NCBI RefSeq assembly: GCF_009903625.1
Contig: NZ_CP047569.1
Coordinates: 268,001-332,000, forward strand
Reading direction: 5' to 3'
DNA from: Microbulbifer sp. ALW1
GTDB taxonomy: Bacteria; Pseudomonadota; Gammaproteobacteria; Pseudomonadales; Cellvibrionaceae
Length of the DNA: 64,000 nucleotides
This document shows, in pieces, positions 9,107-17,514 of the stretch. The stretch's first letter is position 1. Every line of letters begins with the position of its first letter. Both the position numbers and the translations under genes were made by a program. The notes under the pieces were generated by a model. It was not told the DNA's origin. It saw only the letters and a list, made by a program, of their open reading frames with translations, and made no database searches.

Positions 9107-11479
9107 TCAGAAAGTCACTTTCAGGTTTGCACCAATGGTTCTGGGCTGCGCAAGGAACTCCTTGGATCCGTTACCGAAATAATTTTGCGAGGGGTCCGTA
9201 CCCATATACTCCTGTTTGAAAATACCGGTTGAACCTTTTTCATTGGCCAGGTTTTTCGCGAACAGCGTCGCCGACCACCAGTCGCCCGCAATCCCAACAT
9301 GCCCATCCACAATGGCAAAGCCATCGAGTGTCTGTGCAAACCGCACACTATCGCTGGCCGCATTCTCTGTATCCGACTGATAGTAGGAAGCCAGGCGTGC
9401 AATCAACGCCAGCCCCTGGTTACCGATTGGTGCGCGGTAATCCAGGGCCGCGGATAGCGTATGCTCCGGCGTTCCCGGCAGGCGGGTTCCAGCACTGGCG
9501 ATAAGGCCACCGGTCGGGGAAACCAGTGCATCGTCCAGTTCCGCATTAACATAGGCATAGCCTACGCCATAACTCAGCGTTTCAGTGATACTGCCCTGGA
9601 TTTCAAATTCCAGACCACTGGTACCGGCACTTTCACCATTTGCGACGGCGTAGAAACCTCCAATTGGCGTCGATGTGTTCATCTGCACATCTTGCCAGTC
9701 CACCATAAACGCCGCCAGCGTGTAGCGGGCACTTCCGAGGCTGCCCTTGATACCCAGCTCGGTGTTCAACACGGAATCGGAACCGTACTCCAACCAGGCA
9801 TCACTCTCCGCAAAGTTTCCACTGAGCGGTACCGCATTGGTACCACCGCGGCGATAACCTTCCGAGACGGTCGCGTAGACCATGGTATCTTCGCTGATGT
9901 CATAGGACAGGTTGCCCTTGAACAGGGTGCCGTCATCAGAGGTTGTGCGACTTTCGTTGACCGCATCACCGATCACCCCCGGCCCCCACAGCGGCAAGTC
10001 CATAAATACGTCGGACTGATATTCGTTATCGAAGTAGCGTGCACCCAGAGTAAAGTGCAATTTGTCCATGTGCCAGGTGGCTTCACCGTAAACAGCATTC
10101 TCGGTGAACTCGTCCATGCGGCTGTAATCCCAGTCCTGATCCGTAGCGACCAGGTCTATACCCCAGGCGGTCGCGGCCCAACGATCGAAGCCGCGCAGGA
10201 AACTCTGCTGAGCACCAGCGGTATCCTGATTGATATGGAAGGCACCCAATGTCCAATCGAAATTGCCACTGGTGCTCGACACCAGGCGCAGCTCCTGGAT
10301 AAAGGCACTGTCTTCATATTGACGCGCCGCCTCGGCCATTGGTCGGGTGTAGTTATAGTACCACTGCCCCAACCAGCCCAGCTGCGCGTAAAAACCCGTA
10401 TTTTCAGAAACAGAATCACCGCTGTGGTCATACTGTGAGGTAGAGGACGTCAGGGTGGCAAAGCCCAGATCAATATCAACTTCCAGTGACGTCAAATCGG
10501 CTTCGCGACTGGAAGGCTCCAGCTGTACCGAGCCGTTTTCATATTCGCCGTAAGGATTTCCGACCCCATCCATCCCCAGGGTCTGCTGGCGACGACCACC
10601 GATATCGTCCTGCTGCATCATGTGCGTCAGAACGGCCTCGATTTTTTCGGTGGGCTGCCACAGTGCGGCCACTTTTACATACTTGATATCCACCGTATCG
10701 GCATCTTTTATGGTGCGATAGTTTGCATCCGCCGAGAGAACGCCGTTGGGTGCTACCGGCAGCCCCGCATTGTCCAGCTGGTAAACATTGACATAATCCA
10801 CAACCCCCGCGCTATCCACAAAACCGGCAGAGCCGCGCACCGCAAAATTGTCGGCGAGCGGAACATTGATTATCGCGTCGCTGAAGTAGTTCAGGCCGCT
10901 GGAGCCAGTGGTAGAAGACACCCCGGAATTCAGTTCTACCTCGACAGCCTCAGTACTGGGTGCCCGCGTGATGTAACGCACTGTACCCCCGAGCGAACCG
11001 GAACCGTACAGAGTTCCCTGTGGACCCCGCAGAACTTCCACCCGTTCCAGGTCTTTGAGGATGAAGTTTGCATAGACCGGTGTGCTGTTGACATAGGTAG
11101 ACACCGTGGGGGAAGCGGCAAGTGCATAGTCGCCGAGTGCAGCGCCATCCACATTGAGCCCCCGGATCATGATGCCATTGATCACACCAGAGTTGCGGCT
11201 TCCGCGGTCAACCACGGCTACGCCGGGAATATTACGCATAAGCTCCGCTTGATCCGTTATCTGGGCTGCACTGATGTTATCGCCGGAAACCGCAGAGATG
11301 TTGTAGGGGATGTCCTGCATGGACGCCTCACGACTGGTTGCCGTCACAACAATCTCTTCGATCGGACCACTCTCTTGCGCGAAAACCTGCGGCACCGTAA
11401 AAATACTTCCAGCGGAAACTGCCGCAATTGCGGTGGCGAGCGTGCTTCGGTAAAACCCCTGTTTGATCGGTTGTTTCAT
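9107..11479 (-). CDS. TonB-dependent outer-membrane receptor
   Basis: The 790-residue protein has a signal peptide ending near VFAQ. The TonB-box-like sequence EEIVVTATSR follows, then a plug domain containing VEVLRGPQGTLYGSGSLGG, the usual plug signature. The rest is a 22-strand-type beta barrel ending with a C-terminal Phe (NLKVTF). It would import a large or scarce substrate across the outer membrane with energy from TonB. The ligand is unknown, and nothing nearby points to iron or a specific glycan. The ATG has an AGAGGG ribosome site. It is the first gene of a probable three-gene unit with the sulfotransferase (130 bp downstream) and the serine hydrolase. Confidence 0.92.
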   Translation of the reverse strand: MKQPIKQGFYRSTLATAIAAVSAGSIFTVPQVFAQESGPIEEIVVTATSREASMQDIPYNISAVSGDNISAAQITDQAELMRNIPGVAVVDRGSRNSGVINGIMIRGLNVDGAALGDYALAASPTVSTYVNSTPVYANFILKDLERVEVLRGPQGTLYGSGSLGGTVRYITRAPSTEAVEVELNSGVSSTTGSSGLNYFSDAIINVPLADNFAVRGSAGFVDSAGVVDYVNVYQLDNAGLPVAPNGVLSADANYRTIKDADTVDIKYVKVAALWQPTEKIEAVLTHMMQQDDIGGRRQQTLGMDGVGNPYGEYENGSVQLEPSSREADLTSLEVDIDLGFATLTSSTSQYDHSGDSVSENTGFYAQLGWLGQWYYNYTRPMAEAARQYEDSAFIQELRLVSSTSGNFDWTLGAFHINQDTAGAQQSFLRGFDRWAATAWGIDLVATDQDWDYSRMDEFTENAVYGEATWHMDKLHFTLGARYFDNEYQSDVFMDLPLWGPGVIGDAVNESRTTSDDGTLFKGNLSYDISEDTMVYATVSEGYRRGGTNAVPLSGNFAESDAWLEYGSDSVLNTELGIKGSLGSARYTLAAFMVDWQDVQMNTSTPIGGFYAVANGESAGTSGLEFEIQGSITETLSYGVGYAYVNAELDDALVSPTGGLIASAGTRLPGTPEHTLSAALDYRAPIGNQGLALIARLASYYQSDTENAASDSVRFAQTLDGFAIVDGHVGIAGDWWSATLFAKNLANEKGSTGIFKQEYMGTDPSQNYFGNGSKEFLAQPRTIGANLKVTF

Positions 11480-11661
11480 GATGCCCTCTGCTAGGTCTGG
11501 TTCTCTTATTTTTAAAGGTTACATGCAGGCCAAACTGCGCCGGCTTTTCGCTTTCTGCGATTTTTACTTGTGGACCCTGGCTCAAACCTAGAGCCAGTTA
11601 GTCTACAACGACTGGTCCAGCGATATTCCATCCTGCGAAAATGAAATCGCCTGAGTCGTGA

Positions 11662-12516
11662 CTACTCAGGAATCTTCAGCTCTCCCAGCTCCTCCAGAGC
11701 CGGGGATACAGCACCCTGCTCGTACTGCGGGTAGCGCACCCGACCATCGCGAAAACTTTTCAGAGTCTGGCCGAGCCCCTTTATGCCGCGCTCGCGGACC
11801 TGGGCAACTTTTTCCAGATCAACCTCGAAACTGATAATTTCTTCCTCAACCGATGCCTCGTGAATCGTCTCACCTTCGGGACCGACAATGATCGAGCGGC
11901 CTACGCCCTGGGCACCGGCCGAATTGACATCGACGATGTAGCACTGGTTCATACTGGCGCTGGCACGCACAATGGACAGCTCATCCATGCGATCGATGGT
12001 GTCCGTTTTGGTGGGATGAATAATCACATCTGCCCCCATCCATACCAGTGCGCGGGTGGTTTCCGGAAACCACATGTCGTAGCAGATGGAAACCCCAAAG
12101 CGCCCAATTCCCGGCACCTCGAACACCACAAACTGGTCGCCACCGGTAACGCCTTTTTCGTAGGGAAGGAAGGGGTAAATTTTCCGATAGCGAGCGATGA
12201 CTTCGCCGGCAGGATTGATCACTGGCGTTGTATTGAAAACCGTACTGCCGTATTTTTCGTACATGGATCCCGGTACCAGCCAGATACCAAGTTCGCGCGC
12301 TGCGCGGCAAAAAGCTTCCTCTTCTGCCGACGGCAATTCCCGCGCATGCTGGGCACCAACACCGCGCAGCGCCAGCTCGCTCAACACCACCATTTTGACC
12401 CAGGGGTAGCGGAGCTTGGTGCGCTGGATCTTTTGCAGCAGCAACTCCAGATTGTCGGTTTCATCCAGGTTCAGCTGCAGTGCGGCAATTCCGAAGCGGC
12501 GGGGTTGGGTATTCAT
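11662..12516 (-). CDS. Nitrilase-superfamily carbon-nitrogen hydrolase
   Basis: The 284-residue protein has the full catalytic triad of the superfamily: Glu47 in LSELALRG, Lys112 in RYRKIYPF and Cys145 in GVSICYDMWFPE. The length fits a single-domain amidase or aliphatic carbamoylase-like member. It should hydrolyse an amide or carbamoyl C-N bond in the cytoplasm; no signal peptide is present. It diverges from an MFS transporter gene at 12788, so uptake and hydrolysis of a common amide is possible but unproven. Confidence 0.85.
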   Translation of the reverse strand: MNTQPRRFGIAALQLNLDETDNLELLLQKIQRTKLRYPWVKMVVLSELALRGVGAQHARELPSAEEEAFCRAARELGIWLVPGSMYEKYGSTVFNTTPVINPAGEVIARYRKIYPFLPYEKGVTGGDQFVVFEVPGIGRFGVSICYDMWFPETTRALVWMGADVIIHPTKTDTIDRMDELSIVRASASMNQCYIVDVNSAGAQGVGRSIIVGPEGETIHEASVEEEIISFEVDLEKVAQVRERGIKGLGQTLKSFRDGRVRYPQYEQGAVSPALEELGELKIPE

Positions 12517-12731
12517 CGCTCACCGTGTCCTACTTGATTATTCTCGGCTGGAGCAATACTGGCCCAGCCAACGGCTCGGCTATAGATCCAGATTAGCGCT
12601 GACGATGAGTCCACAAGGCGGTTATCGGGGAATTTGGCAGGAAACTGGCGAAGTGGCCCCAAAGGCTCGGCAAAACTGGCACTATCGCCAGTGCTGTAAT
12701 AGGTTAGCTTTAGTCCGGCTCAGAGAAATAG

Positions 12732-12759
12732 CACCAGAGATATAACACCAGAGATATAA
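12732..12759. repeat. 14-bp tandem direct repeat upstream of the MFS gene
   Basis: The unit CACCAGAGATATAA occurs twice head to tail, directly before the ribosome site of the transporter gene at 12788. Short direct repeats in a promoter region are a usual operator form for MocR-type regulators, and one is encoded convergently at 14089-15888. That link is inference. Confidence 0.55.
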
Positions 12760-12787
12760 CAATAGCCTCCCGACCTCCGGAGTTCTT

Positions 12788-14038
12788 ATGCAAAGCCCAT
12801 CCACTACCGAAGCAACCGAGCTCCCAGGCCGTTCGACATCCGAAGAACAACTTTCTGAAACCTCTACACAAGCTGTACTGCTGGCGAGCAACGGCTGGCT
12901 GGCGAGTATTTTTCTTGCTTTCCTGTCCTCTGCCGGACTTTATTACGTCAACATTTTTCCGGTGATCGTCGATGCACTGATGGTTGGGGCCGGTTTGAGT
13001 GCCGAGCAGGCGGGGCAGATCACCTTCGCCAACACCATTGGTGCGGTGATCGGCGCATTCACGGTTTCCTGGCTGATCCGCTATATTCCCCGTTGGAAAC
13101 TGGCGGCAACGATCTTGCTGTGCTGTTCCATCGGGATGGACGTACTGACGATCCGGCTTGCAAATCTGGACCTGCTGATTCCCCTGCGCCTGGTGCACGG
13201 AATACTTGGTGGGGCACTGGTAGGGTTGGGCTTTGCGGCTATCGCGCGCAGTGGCATTGCCGGGCGCAGTTACAGCATGGTACTGCTGGTGCAATATATC
13301 GGCGGCGCCATCGGCATGGGCTTTCTGCCAACGCTGGTTGTGGAACACGGCCCTTACGTGCCTTTTTATGCGCTGATTACTTTCAGTACAATCACACTGA
13401 TGATGCTGCCGCTGATCGCAGACTACCCACTGCCCCGGCAATCTGCACCGGTGACGGCTGTGACTCGCAGCGAATACAAACTGCCCATTCGCCCCATTGT
13501 CATCACACTGATTGCCCTGTTCTGTTTCCAGTTTGCCAATATGGCGCTGTTCGCATTCATCTTCGACCTTGGGAAGTCCTTTGCGCTCTCGCTCAGCTTT
13601 ATCAGCCAGACGCTGTTCTGGGCCAACCTGATTGCCATCAGTGGCGCAGTGCTGGCTGCGGTGACCGGTCAGAGACTCCCCCTGGCTAGGCCACTGGCGC
13701 TGGCACTGTTCGTAACAGTAGCGGGTTTGCTGATGTTTGTTTACAGCGGTATTCGCGAAATATTTATCATAGCCAACGTGGTAACCGGTATTACCTGGGC
13801 TTTCTGTGTACCCTATTTTCTGACGATGGCTTCGCGCTTCGACAGTGCCGGGCAAATGGGAGCCTTTGGTGGCTTCGCCTCCAAGCTCGGGCTTGCCTGT
13901 GGCCCCTTGTTTGCCGGTTATTTTATTACCGGTGGTGGAAGTTATACGCAGCTGATTGTTCTGGTAAGCCTAGTGCTCGCAATCTGCCTGATTGCCGTGC
14001 CCACAGCGCGGCAACTCGACCGTAGCACTGCAAAATAG
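12788..14038 (+). CDS. MFS transporter
   Basis: The 416-residue protein has about 12 predicted membrane segments after a 35-residue polar N-terminus. The pattern of GxxxG-rich helices, for example HGILGGALVGLGFAAIARSG and QYIGGAIGMGFLPT, fits the major facilitator superfamily. It should move a small organic solute across the inner membrane by secondary transport; direction and substrate cannot be told. The start has a GGAG ribosome site at 12778-12781. The gene is convergent with the MocR-type regulator and divergent from the nitrilase gene, so the three may form one functional group. Confidence 0.8.
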   Translation: MQSPSTTEATELPGRSTSEEQLSETSTQAVLLASNGWLASIFLAFLSSAGLYYVNIFPVIVDALMVGAGLSAEQAGQITFANTIGAVIGAFTVSWLIRYIPRWKLAATILLCCSIGMDVLTIRLANLDLLIPLRLVHGILGGALVGLGFAAIARSGIAGRSYSMVLLVQYIGGAIGMGFLPTLVVEHGPYVPFYALITFSTITLMMLPLIADYPLPRQSAPVTAVTRSEYKLPIRPIVITLIALFCFQFANMALFAFIFDLGKSFALSLSFISQTLFWANLIAISGAVLAAVTGQRLPLARPLALALFVTVAGLLMFVYSGIREIFIIANVVTGITWAFCVPYFLTMASRFDSAGQMGAFGGFASKLGLACGPLFAGYFITGGGSYTQLIVLVSLVLAICLIAVPTARQLDRSTAK

Positions 14039-14088
14039 CAAAGCAGAAAAGCAGCAAACTGCTGGTTTGGCGCTCCCAACACACCGGT

Positions 14089-15888
14089 TTACTCGTGAGC
14101 AATAATCGCTGCATCAATCAGCAGGCCACTGTCATTGAACCATTTGATGCGGTGGCCATCAGTCACTACAAAAAAACTCGCCCTGCGCCCGTAGGACCAG
14201 TTGCGCCACTGGCGCACCCACCGGTCCCCGTCGAGCCACCAGCGCCCCATATCCGTCTCGTCCATTTCAACGTCGTTGCGCGAGTAACCCAGCATGGTGC
14301 CGTCCGGCTTTAGCTCAATACGATAGGATTCCCCAAGGGTATTGGTACCAAGGAAAACCGCTCCCGGCATTTCCTGCTGCAGCTCTGCCGCAGACAGGCG
14401 TCGCCCGCTCGCGGACTCCAGGGTTTCCTCTTCCGCCTGCAGCTCACCATTAATCAGGCTTGCGAGGATCTTCACACCACCTTCAATTTTGCCCGCGTCA
14501 ATTGCGGAGAAGCCGAGCCGCACCGCGCTGCCGTCGCTGACACTTTCCAGCAACAGGCCATTTTGTTCCGCCCTTACCAGCAATTGCATGGCATCGATAT
14601 GCTTCGGCAGTTCCAGCCAACACGCCGTGCCACAACTGGCACGGCGCACTTTGAGTTTCGGCAGGTGGTACATCAAGGCCTCACCCAGTGCGCTCCACCG
14701 GTCTTTCAGCTGCTGGGTGATTTTGAACAGCGCCGCGTCCAGGTGCCCGGCGGCAACGAATTTGGCCAACAACCGCTGATTGAGCGCCGGCGCACGCTCC
14801 CGCAGGGTATAGCGCAGCGCACGCAACCGCTGAACCACCGGCTTGGGCGCCACCACAAACGCCAGTTGCATACCCGGGTCAATGGCTCGCGGAAATTGAT
14901 ACAGGTAGATCACCGAGCTACCGCCCGACATACTCTTCAGCGGTGGCAATGGGTTTCCGTGGTAGCAAAAATCGTGGTCGCAGTCGTTCTCGATAATGAC
15001 CGCGCCCTGCTCCCGCGCCTGCTGCAATAGCAGGCGCCGCCGCTCGAGACTGGAGGTAACGGCAGTGGGATTGTGCACATTGGGTTGCAGATAGAGGCAG
15101 TCTGCCAGTTTGAGATTTTCGTCCAGCAGGGGGCCGTCAGCATCCTGCGCCAGCGGCAAAATACGCGCACCGGTACGCCGGAAAATTTCGCCTACCTCGC
15201 CACCGGCGGGCCTTACCAGCGCGAGTGCGCGATGGCTCCCCAGCAGTAGTTCACCCAGCAGATAGCAGGCCTGTTCGATACCGCTGGTCAACAGTACCTG
15301 GCCCGGATCCACATAAATACCTCGGCGCGGCAGCAGCCGGGTGCAGATCTGCTCCACTAAGTGGCGGTCATCCTCGTTATTACCCAAGGTGGCCCACTGG
15401 GCCACTTCGCGGCCCGTAAAAATATCGCGGGTGCACTCGCGCCACTCCGCTCCGGGGTAAAGGCGCGGATCGTATTCATTGCTGACAAAGGGATAGGGGT
15501 ACTGGAGCCAATTGGCGGGGCGATTCTGTAAGGCGCGACGATTGACCGACACCGGGTTGCAATGGTCGCGCCAGAAGTGGCGGTCGTGCTCTTCACTGGC
15601 AGGCAGGCCGCCGCCGTGACTGATCACCCCCTGCTGGGAAACGGTATCACTGACATAAAAGCCACTGCGTTCTCGCGTCGCCAGGAAACCGTCATCCACC
15701 AGCTGCTGGTAGGCGATGACCACGGTATTGCGGGCCACCCCCAGCTGTTCCGCCATGCGGCGCGACGAGGGCATTTTGTGGCCCGCGGGAATACTGCCAG
15801 ACAGAATACCCTGGACCAACTTCTCCCGAATCTGCTGCTGCAGGCTTTTGTCTGCAGCTGGATCAAGGACGATCAGTGCTTCGCTCAT
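14089..15888 (-). CDS. MocR-like GntR regulator with altered PLP site and C-terminal extra domain
   Basis: The 599-residue protein starts with a GntR winged helix (residues 1-80, with SSRRMAEQLGVARNTVVIAYQ). A fold-type I aminotransferase-like domain follows (about 125-480). The usual MocR layout is kept: YLQPNVHNPTAVTSS, then an ENDCDHDF segment. However, the segment that normally holds the PLP-binding lysine (S-K in a GTFSKxxxPG context) reads YQFPRAIDPG, with Arg334 in place of Lys. It probably cannot form the normal internal aldimine. Residues 490-599 are an added Trp-rich C-terminal domain, absent from typical MocR proteins of about 470 residues. It is predicted to be a DNA-binding regulator, perhaps of the adjacent transporter. 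Confidence 0.8.
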   Translation of the reverse strand: MSEALIVLDPAADKSLQQQIREKLVQGILSGSIPAGHKMPSSRRMAEQLGVARNTVVIAYQQLVDDGFLATRERSGFYVSDTVSQQGVISHGGGLPASEEHDRHFWRDHCNPVSVNRRALQNRPANWLQYPYPFVSNEYDPRLYPGAEWRECTRDIFTGREVAQWATLGNNEDDRHLVEQICTRLLPRRGIYVDPGQVLLTSGIEQACYLLGELLLGSHRALALVRPAGGEVGEIFRRTGARILPLAQDADGPLLDENLKLADCLYLQPNVHNPTAVTSSLERRRLLLQQAREQGAVIIENDCDHDFCYHGNPLPPLKSMSGGSSVIYLYQFPRAIDPGMQLAFVVAPKPVVQRLRALRYTLRERAPALNQRLLAKFVAAGHLDAALFKITQQLKDRWSALGEALMYHLPKLKVRRASCGTACWLELPKHIDAMQLLVRAEQNGLLLESVSDGSAVRLGFSAIDAGKIEGGVKILASLINGELQAEEETLESASGRRLSAAELQQEMPGAVFLGTNTLGESYRIELKPDGTMLGYSRNDVEMDETDMGRWWLDGDRWVRQWRNWSYGRRASFFVVTDGHRIKWFNDSGLLIDAAIIAHE

Positions 15889-15987
15889 GAGGCTCTATAT
15901 TTTCGTTTTTATTATGTGCTTAAGGAGTTTGCCCGGCATACGCCGGGCATTCAAGTAGGGACCAGAGTGCCCACCTTTTGGGTCTGA

Positions 15988-16575
15988 TTAATGCGTATTA
16001 CGTGCCAATTTACGCAGCCGGAACGCCAGCCACACCAGAATCACACCAAAAATAATCGCGTAGGTTCCAATCAGCCACAGCAGCGCCAGTGCACCGGCAC
16101 CGGGCTTGAGCAACAGCACCAGGCCAAAAATGACCGACAGCATGCCGGCGAAAATCAACAGCCATTCATGCTCGATTTCCTTGCGCAGGCGGATGGCACC
16201 GATGATTTCAAAAATGCCACGCACCAGTGCCCAGGCACCGATAAAGATGACCAGCACCAGCGCGGTAACCTGTGGATAAATGAAAGTGACAATACCCGCG
16301 GCGATCCCCGTAATACCGACAAACAGGAGCCACCACAGGGACGAACGGCTCACCTCGCCGCGCCCCTTGATTGCGCCGTAAATGGCGACAACGCCATCCA
16401 TCAGCGAATAGACCCCGAACAGGATCACCAGGCTCAACAGGGAGATGCCCGGCCACACAAAGGTGAGCACGCCGAACAGTATGGCGAAGAGGCCCCGCAC
16501 CAGCGCCACCCACCAGTTGTCGGCCATGGCGCGCAGTAGCGGGCGATCGGAAAGGGAAATGGAATTCCTGGTCAT
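15988..16575 (-). CDS. HdeD-like (DUF308) membrane protein
   Basis: The 195-residue protein has about six hydrophobic helices and the DUF308 repeat pattern, for example LLSLVILFGVYSLMDGVVAIYGAI and a related second half. Escherichia coli HdeD, of the same family, is linked to acid resistance at high cell density; the role here is not known. The ATG at 16575 is preferred to a GTG at 16590 because a GGGAG ribosome site lies 6 bases upstream. That ribosome site lies within an inverted repeat (16579-16614). Confidence 0.8.
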   Translation of the reverse strand: MTRNSISLSDRPLLRAMADNWWVALVRGLFAILFGVLTFVWPGISLLSLVILFGVYSLMDGVVAIYGAIKGRGEVSRSSLWWLLFVGITGIAAGIVTFIYPQVTALVLVIFIGAWALVRGIFEIIGAIRLRKEIEHEWLLIFAGMLSVIFGLVLLLKPGAGALALLWLIGTYAIIFGVILVWLAFRLRKLARNTH

Positions 16576-16578
16576 GAA

Positions 16579-16614
16579 AACTCCCGACACATTGAGACTA
16601 TTTCGTCGGGAGTT
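16579..16614 (-). promoter_or_regulatory. Inverted repeat covering the HdeD-like ribosome binding site
   Basis: Arms AACTCCCGAC and GTCGGGAGTT (10 bp, perfect) are separated by 16 bases. In the transcript the second arm contains the GGGAG Shine-Dalgarno sequence just upstream of the ATG at 16575. The structure could hide the ribosome site, or the DNA palindrome could be a repressor operator. Confidence 0.55.
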
Positions 16615-16641
16615 ATAGGGTGAAGTTGCGCGAACAGCTAA

Positions 16642-17487
16642 TCAGATGAAATGCTGTACCTTGTTTTTGTAACTGCGGCTCATTTTCAGGCGTTCGCCGT
16701 TATTCAAGACCAGGTGGTACTCGCCATTGATGTGGGCGCAGATCTCGCGCACGCGCTTCAGGTTGACGATGGTGGAGCGATGGATACGCTGGAACACTTT
16801 CGGATCCAGCTGCTGCTCCAGCTCCTTCATGGTGATGCGCATCACGTGGGTTTCGCCATTGGCGTGCACGCACATATAGTCACCGGCGGCGTCGATCCAG
16901 TCGATCTCCCGCGCCGGCACCAGGGTAATTTTGCCGGAGTCCTTGATCGCAATTTTTTCCGGAAAACGGCTGCCGCCGAGCTCGCCCGCCGCGAGTTTTT
17001 CTTCCAATGCCTGGGGCGATTCCTGGGTCAGGTCCGCCACCGCTTCCAGCAGCTGCTCGCGCTGGGCGGCGATATTTTCACTGCCCAATTTTTGCCGCAC
17101 CCGCTGCAGGGCCAGGTTGAGGCGGTCTTCCTCGATGGGCTTCAGCACATAGTCCACCGCGTTGACCTCGAAGGCCTCCACCGCGTACTGGTCGTAAGCC
17201 GTGACAAACACGATCTGTGGAATCTCGTCTTTCGGCAGTAGCTGCACCAGCTCGAGGCCGCTGACACCCGGCATCTGGATATCGAGGAAGGCCACATCCG
17301 GCTTCAGTGCCAGTATCTGCTCCCGCGCCTCGCGGCCGTTGCCGCACTCCGCCAGGATTTCGATCCCGCCCTCGCTGTCAGCCAGGTTCTCAAGGCGCAG
17401 ACGCAGGCCGCGGCGGGCCAGCGGTTCATCGTCCACAATGATGACTTTCAGAAGTTTGTTATCCACAATCTCGCCACTGCCGCTCAT
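16642..17487 (-). CDS. LytTR-family response regulator
   Basis: The 281-residue protein has a CheY-like receiver (residues 13-130) with acidic VDDE and phospho-acceptor Asp69 in FLDIQMPG, plus the KPI lysine. It ends with a LytTR DNA-binding domain (about 170-281, with FQRIHRSTIVNL and RSYKN). It lies 27 bp downstream of the histidine kinase gene and is surely its partner. LytTR regulators bind paired short direct repeats; no target site could be assigned in this window. Confidence 0.9.
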   Translation of the reverse strand: MSGSGEIVDNKLLKVIIVDDEPLARRGLRLRLENLADSEGGIEILAECGNGREAREQILALKPDVAFLDIQMPGVSGLELVQLLPKDEIPQIVFVTAYDQYAVEAFEVNAVDYVLKPIEEDRLNLALQRVRQKLGSENIAAQREQLLEAVADLTQESPQALEEKLAAGELGGSRFPEKIAIKDSGKITLVPAREIDWIDAAGDYMCVHANGETHVMRITMKELEQQLDPKVFQRIHRSTIVNLKRVREICAHINGEYHLVLNNGERLKMSRSYKNKVQHFI

Positions 17488-17514
17488 ATTGCTGCTCTCT
17501 TTACTGGATCCAGA

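Noticed and set aside
12710..13855. 381-codon minus-strand open frame
   Set aside because: It is antisense to the MFS transporter and its composition (His, Gln, Cys-rich) is typical of a shadow.
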